This document shows positions 40,637 to 48,273 of a stretch of 64,000 bases of DNA, in pieces. The notes beneath the pieces are model-generated. The model searched no databases. It saw nothing but the letters and a program-made list of their open reading frames with translations, and had not been told where the DNA came from. Where the stretch lies: positions 42,324-106,323 of the forward strand of contig JBQNAT010000008.1 in NCBI GenBank assembly GCA_052170315.1. The letters are read 5' to 3'. A program made the translations under genes and the position numbers. Numbering within the stretch: position 1 is the stretch's first letter; each line of letters opens with the position of its first letter. Source of the DNA: UBA9732 sp052170315. GTDB taxonomy: Bacteria; Spirochaetota; Spirochaetia; Sphaerochaetales; Sphaerochaetaceae.

Positions 40637-41745
40637 AGAACACGTTCGGAAACGGTTTGCAGGTTACGATTTTCGGAGAAAGCCACGGTCCGTATATAGG
40701 CGCCGTGCTTGACGGTCTGACTCCGGGAATGCCGGTGGATACCGCTTTTATAAAAGAACGGCTGAGCCTCAGGCGTCCTGCGGGAAGGATTTCCACTTCG
40801 CGCGTGGAAGCGGACGATTTTTCCATTGTAAGCGGTGTTTTTGAGGGCCGAACTGCCGGTACGCCTCTTTGCATACTTATTCCCAACTCTTCGCAGAAGA
40901 GCGGGGACTACTCCAAAACGGCATCCGTTGCCAGACCCGGCCACGCGGATTTCACCGCGAACTGTAAATACCACGGTTTTCAGGACTACAGAGGCGGCGG
41001 ACATTTCAGCGGAAGGATTACGGCCGCTCTTGTCGCTGCCGGGGCAATAGTACTGCCTGCCCTGAAAAGCAAAGGCATAACAATCGGAAGCCATATCAGG
41101 GCCTGCGCGGGAATTGCGGACAGCACGCTTGCTTCTGATGAAAAAATCCTTGTCTCCCAGCTTGAGGCGCTTTCCAAAAAGAGATTTGCCGTTCTTGATG
41201 AAAACGCGGGGCAGCGCATGAAAGAGGCAATAGCAGCTGCCGCGAAGGACGGAGACAGCGTTGGCGGCATTATTGAAACGGCCGTCACAGGTCTTGAATC
41301 GGGTCTTGGCGAGCCGTGGTTCGATTCCATGGAGAGCCTTCTTTCACATGTTCTTTTCAGTATTCCCGCGGTGAAAGGCATACAGTTCGGTCTGGGCTTT
41401 GACATGGCATCCCAAAGAGGAAGCTTCACGAACGACCCGTTCACGGTAAAAGACGGCAGGGTAATTACTGTGACCAACAACAACGGCGGCATAAACGGAG
41501 GCCTTACAAACGGTATGCCGTTGGTGCTCAGCTGCGCGGTAAAACCTACGCCTTCCATCTATAAAAAACAGCAGACAGCGGATTTTAAAACAAATGAAAA
41601 TACGGAGCTTTCTCTGGAAGGCCGGCATGACCCCGCCATAGTACACAGGGCGGTTGCGGTTGTGGACAGCGCTGTTGCTCTTGTTTTGTATGATGTCCTT
41701 ATAAGCCGTCACGGCACTGATTTTTTTACTGATAATGTAAAATAG
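40633..41745 (+). CDS. aroC: Chorismate synthase
   Basis: A 370-residue enzyme making chorismate from EPSP with reduced FMN, the last shikimate step. Signature regions are FGESHGPYIGAVLDGLTPG, RRPAGRISTSRVEADDFSIVSGVFEGRTAGTPL, the flavin-binding SVARPGHADFTANCKYHGFQDYRGGGHFSGR, and NNNGGINGGLTNGMPL with HDPAIVHRAVAVVDSAVAL near the end. It is coupled to aroB by ATGA and followed after eight bases by the aroE-aroK fusion. Confidence 0.95.
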   Translation: MKNTFGNGLQVTIFGESHGPYIGAVLDGLTPGMPVDTAFIKERLSLRRPAGRISTSRVEADDFSIVSGVFEGRTAGTPLCILIPNSSQKSGDYSKTASVARPGHADFTANCKYHGFQDYRGGGHFSGRITAALVAAGAIVLPALKSKGITIGSHIRACAGIADSTLASDEKILVSQLEALSKKRFAVLDENAGQRMKEAIAAAAKDGDSVGGIIETAVTGLESGLGEPWFDSMESLLSHVLFSIPAVKGIQFGLGFDMASQRGSFTNDPFTVKDGRVITVTNNNGGINGGLTNGMPLVLSCAVKPTPSIYKKQQTADFKTNENTELSLEGRHDPAIVHRAVAVVDSAVALVLYDVLISRHGTDFFTDNVK

Positions 41746-41753
41746 GTCATAGT

Positions 41754-43013
41754 ATGGAATACGGTCTTATCGGGGAAACCTTAAAACACAGCTACTCCGC
41801 GGAGATACACAATCTTATAGGCAACTACAGCTATGAGCTTAGGGAAGTCCCAAAGGAAGGCCTTTCAGATTTCATGCTGAAGCGTGACTTTAAAGCGATA
41901 AACGTCACCATACCCTATAAGCAGGCCGTTATCCCGTTTCTTGATTTCATTGACCCTGCGGCAAAAGAACTTGGCGCGGTAAACACAGTAGTTAACAGGG
42001 ACGGAAAACTTTTCGGCTACAATACGGATTTCATAGGTCTTATAGACATGCTGAATGAAGCCGGTATTAAGCTGAACGGCAAAAAAGTCCTTATCATCGG
42101 CACCGGAGGAACTGCGAAAACAGCGGGAGCCGTTTCAAAATTTCTTGGAAGCAGGGAAACGGTTTTTGTGAGCCGCAGCGTTAAACCGGACTTTGACGGC
42201 AATGCCGTTTCCCGCGAAGAAGCGGTTTCAAAGCACCGCGATGCGGAAATTATCATAAACGCTACGCCGTGCGGGATGTTTCCCAAAACAGAAGATAAGC
42301 CTTTGAGCCTTAAGTTTTTTCCTGAGCTTGAAGGCCTTGCGGATGTTATTTACAACCCCATCCGCACAAATCTGGTTATGGAAGCCCAAAGTCTTGGCAT
42401 AAGGTGCTGCAGCGGCCTTTTCATGCTGGTCCGGCAGGCTCTTTCATCGGCTGAGTTTTTCTTTGACAGAAAATTCGGAAAAAATGAGGCAACTTCCATA
42501 TACTCAAAAATGCTTTACGCCAAGAGGAACATAATTCTTATCGGTATGCCCGGAAGCGGGAAAACCACGGCGGGGAAGATTCTTGCCCAAAAGCTTGGAA
42601 AACCGTTTTTCGATACAGACGCTTTGATTGAGGAAAAAACAGGTATATCAATTCCATGTTTCATAAGGGAAAACGGAGAGCCCGCGTTCAGGACTCTTGA
42701 AAGTGAAGTCTGCGAAGGCCTTGCCTCCGCGGCAGGCTGCGTAATCGCTACAGGAGGCGGTGTGATACTCAGCGAAAACAATATCAGGAATCTTAAACGA
42801 AACGGCCTTGTTTTTTTTCTTGATAGGGCTTTGGAATATATTGTCCCTACTGAAGACAGACCGCTTTCCAATTCGTTCGATTCGCTTAAAAAACTCTATG
42901 AAAAGCGCTATCCGCTTTACGTTTCAATGTCAGATATCCGCATAGCGTCGGATGAAAATCCTGAGCATACCGTTTTTTCCGTAATCAGCGGTTTTAGGGG
43001 AGCGTTATTATGA
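41754..43013 (+). CDS. aroE-aroK: Shikimate dehydrogenase-shikimate kinase fusion
   Basis: A 419-residue bifunctional enzyme. Residues 1-245 are AroE, reducing 3-dehydroshikimate with NADPH: GLIGETLKHSYSAEIHN for substrate binding, NVTIPYKQ with the catalytic Lys, GYNTDFIGL with the catalytic Asp, and the Rossmann motif IIGTGGTAKTA. Residues ~258-419 are AroK, phosphorylating shikimate: Walker A GMPGSGKTTAGK, FDTDALIEEKTG with the shikimate Asp, FRTLESEV, and TGGGVILSENN. These two steps are not adjacent on paper only: shikimate made by the first domain is the substrate of the second. It overlaps aroA by four bases. Confidence 0.93.
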   Translation: MEYGLIGETLKHSYSAEIHNLIGNYSYELREVPKEGLSDFMLKRDFKAINVTIPYKQAVIPFLDFIDPAAKELGAVNTVVNRDGKLFGYNTDFIGLIDMLNEAGIKLNGKKVLIIGTGGTAKTAGAVSKFLGSRETVFVSRSVKPDFDGNAVSREEAVSKHRDAEIIINATPCGMFPKTEDKPLSLKFFPELEGLADVIYNPIRTNLVMEAQSLGIRCCSGLFMLVRQALSSAEFFFDRKFGKNEATSIYSKMLYAKRNIILIGMPGSGKTTAGKILAQKLGKPFFDTDALIEEKTGISIPCFIRENGEPAFRTLESEVCEGLASAAGCVIATGGGVILSENNIRNLKRNGLVFFLDRALEYIVPTEDRPLSNSFDSLKKLYEKRYPLYVSMSDIRIASDENPEHTVFSVISGFRGALL

Positions 43014-44224
43014 GCACGGTAGAGATACGGCCTTCAAGAGCGTTCGGGGATATAGCCGCTCCTCCGTCAAAAAGCATATCACACCGCGCCCTTATATGCG
43101 CCGCCCTTTCAAAAGGGGTAAGCCGCGTTTTCCCGACAGAGCTTTCCGAAGACGTAATGGCAACGCTTTCCTGCGTCAGAGGACTTGGATGCTCATATGA
43201 AAGAAAAGACACCTGTATCATTGTCAAAGGTTCCGACAGCGTATTCAATATTGCCGATGACAGTATTTTTGACTGCGGAGAAAGCGGAAGCACTCTTAGG
43301 TTCTTTCTTCCTCTTGCCATGATTTCGGGCAGGCGCGTCCGGTTTACGGGAAGCGAAGTCCTGCTTGGACGTCCATTATCGGTTTATGAAGAAATTTTCA
43401 GGAGCCGGGGCATAAGACTTGAGCGTCGCGGGAATTTCATTGAAGCGGAAGGTTGTCTTCACAGCGGCGCTTTCACAGTTCCCGCCAACGTCAGCAGCCA
43501 GTTCGTTTCAGGTCTTCTTTTTGCGCTTCCTCTTCTGAATGGTAACAGCAGCATATTTCTGACAAAGACAATTGAAAGCGGGCCGTACATTGACATGACG
43601 CTTCAGGTACAGAGGGCTTTCGGAATAAATATCAAGCGTCCCGATGAGCGTACGTTTCTTATACCGGGCTCTCAGGCATATGCCTGCAAAAACTACGCGG
43701 TTGAAGGCGATTATTCCAACGCGGCCTTCTTCGCGGCTCTGAACTGTCTTGGCGGAAACGTAAAAATCGGAGGCCTTGACGAAAACAGCCTTCAAGGGGA
43801 CCGCGTTTATCAGAAACATTTCAAGGCTCTTGAAAAGGGCTTCGCGGAGATAGACATATCCGACTGTCCCGATTTGGGACCGGTTCTGTTTGTCCTTGCC
43901 GCGGCGAAAAACGGCGGAGAATTCACAGGAACCCGCAGGCTTAGGATAAAGGAAAGCGACCGCGGCATGGCCATGTGCAGTGAGCTTTCAAAGTTCGGTA
44001 CGGAGACTTTTCAGGAAGAAAACCGCATTGTCATCCGAAAAGGGAAGCTTGTCAAACCTTCCGTTCCGTTAAGCGGACACAATGACCACAGGATAGTAAT
44101 GGCGCTTTCCGTTTTGATGACGCTTACAGGCGGCATTATAGAGGGAGCGGATGCCGTAAACAAAAGCTTTCCGGGTTTCTTCTCAAAACTTGGCAGTCTT
44201 GGAATAAATTTTAATGAAACGTAA
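43010..44224 (+). CDS. aroA: EPSP synthase (3-phosphoshikimate 1-carboxyvinyltransferase)
   Basis: A 404-residue enzyme joining PEP to shikimate 3-phosphate. Motifs are APPSKSISHRALICAALSKG with the substrate Lys and Ser, FDCGESGSTLRFFLPLAMI (the PEP region, with SGST in place of AGTA), GRPLSVYEEIFRSRG, VSSQFVSGLLFALPL, and the C-terminal RIKESDRGMAMCSELSKFG and GHNDHRIVMALSVL. It is slightly shorter than the usual ~430 residues. The ATGA-type overlap couples it to the aroE-aroK fusion. Confidence 0.93.
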   Translation: MSTVEIRPSRAFGDIAAPPSKSISHRALICAALSKGVSRVFPTELSEDVMATLSCVRGLGCSYERKDTCIIVKGSDSVFNIADDSIFDCGESGSTLRFFLPLAMISGRRVRFTGSEVLLGRPLSVYEEIFRSRGIRLERRGNFIEAEGCLHSGAFTVPANVSSQFVSGLLFALPLLNGNSSIFLTKTIESGPYIDMTLQVQRAFGINIKRPDERTFLIPGSQAYACKNYAVEGDYSNAAFFAALNCLGGNVKIGGLDENSLQGDRVYQKHFKALEKGFAEIDISDCPDLGPVLFVLAAAKNGGEFTGTRRLRIKESDRGMAMCSELSKFGTETFQEENRIVIRKGKLVKPSVPLSGHNDHRIVMALSVLMTLTGGIIEGADAVNKSFPGFFSKLGSLGINFNET

Positions 44225-44239
44225 TTCAGAGGTAATAAT

Positions 44240-45268
44240 ATGAATATGGATTTTTACAGGAAGCTGGCAATACCGTCAGAGGTCAAGAAACAGTTCCCGG
44301 TAACCGAAAAAGTCGCGAAAACCGTTGAAGCCCGGCGCAGGGAAGTTTTCGATATCTTTGACGGAAAGACTGACAGACTTCTTCTTATAATAGGACCGTG
44401 TTCGGCTGACAGCGAAGAATCGGTGATGGAATACATGTACCGCCTTGTGCCCGTACAGGAGCAGGTAAGGGAAAAAATACTTATTGTACCCAGAATTTAT
44501 ACCAACAAACCGCGTACCGCGGGAAACGGCTATAAGGGACTTCTGCATCAGCCGGACCCTTCAGGCAAGCCCGATATGTACAAGGGCATACTTGCGACAA
44601 GACATCTTCATATGCGCGCGGTAGAAGAGACCGGCTTTGTCTTTGCGGATGAAATGCTTTATCCTGAAAACTATAAATATCTTGACGATATCCTTGGCTA
44701 TGTTGCCGTAGGTGCAAGATCAGTTGAAAACCAGCAGCACAGGCTGACGGCAAGCGGAATAGAAGTCCCTGTTGGAATGAAAAACCCTACAAGCGGAGAC
44801 TATTCCGTTATGATGAACGCGATTTTTGCCGCCCAGAGCGCCCATACCTTTATCTATCGAGGCTGGGAAGCTCATTCCCACGGAAATCCCTTTGCCCATG
44901 CAATAATGCGCGGCTACACGGACAAACACGGCAACAACCATCCCAACTACCACTATGAAGATTTAATCCTTCTCTGTGATTTCTATGACCGTTTTAAGCT
45001 CGAAAACCCTGCCGTTGTGGTAGATACAAACCACGCAAATTCAGGTAAGAATCCTTTTGAGCAGCCAAGGATAGCTAAGGAAGTTCTTGCCTCTGCCTCA
45101 CACAGTGAAAGAGTCAGGAAGTTGGTTAAAGGCTTCATGATAGAAAGCTACATAGAAGACGGCTGTCAGAAGGTTGGAGAAGGGGTTTTCGGAAAATCCA
45201 TCACCGACCCATGCCTTGGCTGGGAGAAATCAAAACGTCTCATTTATGAAATTGCGGATTTAATCTGA
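44240..45268 (+). CDS. aroF: DAHP synthase, class I
   Basis: A 342-residue aldolase-type enzyme condensing PEP and erythrose 4-phosphate, the entry step of the shikimate pathway. It is the E. coli AroF/G/H type: LLLIIGPCSADSEESVMEYM, RIYTNKPRTAGNGYKGLLHQPDP, MKNPTSGDYSVMMNAIFAA, HSHGNPFAHAIMRGY, VVDTNHANSGKNP with metal residues, and FMIESYIEDGCQ. Which aromatic amino acid inhibits it cannot be read from motifs. An AGAGG site precedes the start 15 bases after aroA. It is the last gene of the aromatic operon. Confidence 0.93.
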   Translation: MNMDFYRKLAIPSEVKKQFPVTEKVAKTVEARRREVFDIFDGKTDRLLLIIGPCSADSEESVMEYMYRLVPVQEQVREKILIVPRIYTNKPRTAGNGYKGLLHQPDPSGKPDMYKGILATRHLHMRAVEETGFVFADEMLYPENYKYLDDILGYVAVGARSVENQQHRLTASGIEVPVGMKNPTSGDYSVMMNAIFAAQSAHTFIYRGWEAHSHGNPFAHAIMRGYTDKHGNNHPNYHYEDLILLCDFYDRFKLENPAVVVDTNHANSGKNPFEQPRIAKEVLASASHSERVRKLVKGFMIESYIEDGCQKVGEGVFGKSITDPCLGWEKSKRLIYEIADLI

Positions 45269-45271
45269 AAT

Positions 45272-45315
45272 TTTTAATAAAGTTTTAATGAATTTTTAAT
45301 GAAGTTTTAATGAAA
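45272..45315 (+). repeat. Four tandem 11-bp repeats upstream of radC
   Basis: The units are TTTTAATAAAG, TTTTAATGAAT, TTTTAATGAAG and TTTTAATGAAA, head to tail with no spacer. They end 26 bases before the radC start. The 11-bp period equals about one helical turn and matches the spacing of sites for OmpR/PhoB-type regulators; it could also be a slippage-prone repeat. Confidence 0.85.
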
Positions 45316-45341
45316 TCCGCAGTTTTTCTGAATATGGCGGC

Positions 45342-46034
45342 ATGACGTACGAAAGAAAAACAATAGATTTCAAATCAATCAAGGAAATGCCTGCCGCTGA
45401 CAGGCCAAGAGAGAAACTTGTACAGGCGGGTCCCGGCGGTCTTGCGGATTTGGAGCTTCTCTGCGTTCTTATAGGCTCAGGCAGCCATACGCGTCCTGTG
45501 CATGACATAGCGCATGACACCCTTGAAATCATAGACAAAAAAGGCAGTCGCGGCATTACGGTAGACGATTTGAAAACGGTGCCGGGGCTTGGCCCCGCTA
45601 AGGCTGCGAGTATCTGCGCCGGTCTTGAAATAGGCAGGCGTTTCATCTTCTGTCAAAAAAAGTCAATGAACAGCCCCGCTTCCGTTTTCGATGCTATCCG
45701 CCACTACGGGGACAGGCTTCAGGAGCATTTTATCACCGTCATACTCAACGGGGCTCATGAACTTATGGGCGTGAACGTGGTATCTGTGGGTCTTGTGAAC
45801 CGTACCATCATCCACCCGCGCGAAGTCTTCTGCGAACCTCTTAAGATGCGCGCCACGGCAATTATCCTTGCGCACAACCATCCTTCCGGTAACCTTGAAC
45901 CCAGCTCTGATGATATCGAGACCACAATCAGGCTGAAAAGAGCCGGCCAGCTCCTTGGTATTGAGGTGCTTGATCATCTGATTTTCTCCTACGAAAACTA
46001 CAGGTCTCTTTTGGAAAGCGGAGAGCTGATGTGA
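45342..46034 (+). CDS. radC: RadC family JAB-domain protein
   Basis: A 230-residue protein historically named for DNA repair, with actual function unresolved. An N-terminal helix-hairpin-helix segment (LKTVPGLGPAKAASICAGLEIGRR) precedes the JAB/MPN metal domain with EHFITVILNGAHELMG and the JAMM motif ILAHNHPSGNLEPSSDD. Its promoter region holds four 11-bp repeats; there is no clear ribosome site. It converges with patB with no base between the stop codons. Confidence 0.88.
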   Translation: MTYERKTIDFKSIKEMPAADRPREKLVQAGPGGLADLELLCVLIGSGSHTRPVHDIAHDTLEIIDKKGSRGITVDDLKTVPGLGPAKAASICAGLEIGRRFIFCQKKSMNSPASVFDAIRHYGDRLQEHFITVILNGAHELMGVNVVSVGLVNRTIIHPREVFCEPLKMRATAIILAHNHPSGNLEPSSDDIETTIRLKRAGQLLGIEVLDHLIFSYENYRSLLESGELM

Positions 46035-47183
46035 TTATTTCAAAGCCGATGCAAGTCTGTTAAGACCTTCAAGAACGGTTGCTTTGGGGGCGGCTATGTT
46101 AAGCCTTAAAAAACACCTTCCGCTTTCACCGTAACTTGTGCCGCTTGAAACAAAAAGTCCCGTCTTCTTTCTTATCATTTCCGTAAACTTATCGGAATCG
46201 GAAGTAAAAGCCGAACAGTCCACCCAGAGAAGGTATGTTGCCTGTGACGGGACAACATGGATTTGCGGAAGATTATCGGAAATGAAAGCAGTTGCAAGCT
46301 GTCTGTTCTTATGAATGTAGGCTCTGAGTTCGTCCAGCCACGGACCGCCTTGCTCAAAGGCCGCAACAATCGCCGGTACGGCAAAGGAGTTGGGCTCTGC
46401 GACCTCGTCCGTATTAAGCGCGCGCCAGACCTTGTGATGAAGGTAGGGATTCGAAGCCATAACGGCCGCGCTCTGAAGACCTGCCAGGTTGAAGGCTTTT
46501 GTGGGGGAAATCGCGGTTACGCTTATATCCCTGCAGTGCTCCGATACAGAAGCAAACGGCACATAGTTTACTCCCGGCTCTGTGATATCGCAGTGAATTT
46601 CATCCGAAATTACCGTTACATGATGCTTAAAACACAGTTCACCTATACGTGAGAGCGTTTCCACGTTCCAGATTTTTCCTATGGGATTGTGAGGATTGCA
46701 AAGAAGCATAAGAGTTGTCTGAGGGTCCGCAAGCTTCTTTTCAAGGTCTTCAAAGTCAATACGGTACTCTCCGTTTTCATAGACAAGAGGTGATTCAAGA
46801 ACCCTGCGTCCGTTGTTGATTATGCAGTTGAAGAAAATATTGTAAACCGGCGTCTGTATGAGAACATTTTCGTTGGCAGTGGTCAGCTTTCGCACACAGC
46901 TTGAAATTGCCGGTATGACACCGGTGCAGAATGTAAGGTCGGAGCCTTTAAATTCAAAGCCGTGCCTTGTTTTCCACCAGTTTACATAGGCCTTTTCCCA
47001 TTCTTCCGGGATTATTGAATAGCCGAAAACCCCGTGGTCAAGCCGCTTCCGCATAGCTTCCATTATTTCAGGCGCGGCTTTGAAATCCATGTCGGCTACC
47101 CACATGGGCAGCTCATTTTCCTTTATGTCCCATTTGAGCGAGTTTGTGTTCCTTCTGTCAATCACGGTATCAAAGTCGTACAT
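46035..47183 (-). CDS. patB: PatB/MalY-type cystathionine beta-lyase/aminotransferase
   Basis: A 382-residue PLP enzyme of the C-S lyase group (PatB, MalY), cleaving cystathionine or cysteine conjugates. It shows the family N-terminus NSLKWDIKENELPMWVADMDFKAAPEI, then GVIPAISSCVRKLT, CNPHNPIGKIW, VISDEIHCDIT with the PLP Asp, and SPTKAFNLAGLQSA with the Schiff-base Lys. The C-terminus has the substrate Arg in FLRLNIA. It lies two bases after the DUF3737 gene, with which it is probably cotranscribed. Confidence 0.92.
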   Translation of the reverse strand: MYDFDTVIDRRNTNSLKWDIKENELPMWVADMDFKAAPEIMEAMRKRLDHGVFGYSIIPEEWEKAYVNWWKTRHGFEFKGSDLTFCTGVIPAISSCVRKLTTANENVLIQTPVYNIFFNCIINNGRRVLESPLVYENGEYRIDFEDLEKKLADPQTTLMLLCNPHNPIGKIWNVETLSRIGELCFKHHVTVISDEIHCDITEPGVNYVPFASVSEHCRDISVTAISPTKAFNLAGLQSAAVMASNPYLHHKVWRALNTDEVAEPNSFAVPAIVAAFEQGGPWLDELRAYIHKNRQLATAFISDNLPQIHVVPSQATYLLWVDCSAFTSDSDKFTEMIRKKTGLFVSSGTSYGESGRCFLRLNIAAPKATVLEGLNRLASALK

Positions 47184-47185
47184 GT

Positions 47186-48046
47186 TCAGCCTTCCGTACA
47201 GATTATTTTTGTCTTCGCGGGCTCAACCCTGTCCGGCTCTATTATAAGTTTATCAATACGGTCTGCCTTTATGGTGCCGCCTGACGGATTCAGCACGCTG
47301 TCAATGCTGCTTACAATTTCGGCATCCACTGTGGAGTATTCAAAAGCCAGAGTGGTATTGATGAGCTTACAGTTCTTCATAACAAGGTTTTCTATGTAGC
47401 ACATACCCTGAAGGCTTTCTATGGTGCAGTTTATAAGCGTAAGGTTTTTTGCGTTCCAGCCAAGGTATTCCCCTGAAATGAAGGAATCGCGGACCGTTAC
47501 GTTTTCAGTATTCCAGAAAGCGTCTTTTGTCAAAAGCCTGCTGTTGCGGATTTCCACGTCTTTACAGCCGTCAAAGGAGTAGTTACCGTAAAGTGTAAGA
47601 CCGTCAACCCTGATATTACTGCTGTTCATTGCGAAGTAGTCGCCGTTTACTGCCGTGACATTGTTTAGAGTCACGTTACTGCAGCTCCAGAGAGTTTCCG
47701 CCGCGTTGGAGAAGGAGACATTCTTAAGGGAAACCCCGTCGCACCGCCTGAAATTCTTCGGGGCTTCTACGGCGCAGTTTTCCATATCAATGTTCTTTGT
47801 GTACCAGACTCCTGCCCGGGCCATTGTGAACCAGGTTGTATTGCTGACTTTTATATTCTTTGAATACCAGAGGGGGTACTTCCATTTAAACATGCTGCCT
47901 TCAAGGCTTATATTTTCGCTTTCCTTAAGAGGGGATTCCCCGTCGTCAAATATGGTTTCCGTTATTTCAAGGTTTCTTGCGTGGAACAGGGCTCTTTCGC
48001 CCGTAAGGAACTGTCGCTTTATCTGCTTCTTTATTTCTTCTTTCAT
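47186..48046 (-). CDS. DUF3737 protein, right-handed beta-helix repeats
   Basis: A 286-residue protein made of ~20-residue pectate-lyase-like coils with hydrophobic ladders and Asn turns (NISLEGSMFKW, NIKVSNTTWF, NIDMENCAVEA, GVSLKNVSFSN, NVTLNNVTAVNG, DVEIRNSRLL, NVTVRDSFISGEYLGWN, NLTLINCTIESLQGMCY, NLVMKNCKL). The opening FLTGERALFHARNLEI and the coil order match DUF3737, a cytosolic family of unknown role commonly found next to PatB-like genes. A GGAG site precedes the ATG. The gene begins 17 bases after tRNA-Arg on the same strand, so both may be on one transcript. Confidence 0.82.
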   Translation of the reverse strand: MKEEIKKQIKRQFLTGERALFHARNLEITETIFDDGESPLKESENISLEGSMFKWKYPLWYSKNIKVSNTTWFTMARAGVWYTKNIDMENCAVEAPKNFRRCDGVSLKNVSFSNAAETLWSCSNVTLNNVTAVNGDYFAMNSSNIRVDGLTLYGNYSFDGCKDVEIRNSRLLTKDAFWNTENVTVRDSFISGEYLGWNAKNLTLINCTIESLQGMCYIENLVMKNCKLINTTLAFEYSTVDAEIVSSIDSVLNPSGGTIKADRIDKLIIEPDRVEPAKTKIICTEG

Positions 48047-48063
48047 GATTTCTCCGCGTTATA

Positions 48064-48135
48064 TAGGTCCAGCGGGAATCGAACCCGCATTTCAGCCTCC
48101 GGAGGGCTGCGCCTTATCCATTGGGCTATGGACCC
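48064..48135 (-). tRNA. tRNA-Arg (anticodon CCG)
   Basis: The minus strand folds as a 72-nt cloverleaf: acceptor GGGTCCA with TGGACCT (first pair G-U), D arm with GCCC...GGC, anticodon stem CAGCC/GGCTG with loop CTCCGGA giving anticodon CCG, and T arm GCGGG TTCGATT CCCGC. The discriminator base is A and CCA is not encoded. It reads the Arg codon CGG. Confidence 0.92.
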
Positions 48136-48193
48136 TTACAAAATATAACTGATATATCAATAAAATATATAAATAAGGCTGTAGGGGCAAGGG

Positions 48194-48222
48194 AAAAAAG
48201 GGAAGTCTTCCCAAAGTTTTTT
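48194..48222. terminator. Bidirectional hairpin between tRNA-Arg and the CDF gene
   Basis: GGGAAG (48200-48205) and CTTCCC (48207-48212) form a short stem with T-rich runs on both sides: TTTTTT at 48217-48222 on the plus strand and six A at 48194-48199, which read as T on the minus strand. It could insulate the divergent units. Nothing else is recognised in 48136-48262. Confidence 0.4.
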
Positions 48223-48262
48223 GCCGTCCGCGTGTCTGTTCCATTTATCCTATGTTAGGGTA

Positions 48263-48268
48263 TATAAT
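48263..48268 (+). promoter_or_regulatory. -10 box of the CDF gene, 5 nt from the ATG
   Basis: TATAAT ends five bases before the ATG at 48274. The -35 is weak. No ribosome site is present, so a leaderless start is likely. Confidence 0.5.
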
Positions 48269-48273
48269 AAACC

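Noticed and set aside
40366..41558. Open frames antisense to aroB and aroC
   Set aside because: They oppose strongly conserved enzymes, are low-complexity Ser/Pro/Arg-rich, and have no supporting signals.
41754..43013. A hidden dehydroquinase domain in the AroE-AroK fusion
   Set aside because: The protein begins directly with the AroE substrate motif and ends with AroK; there is no room for a 3-dehydroquinate dehydratase domain.
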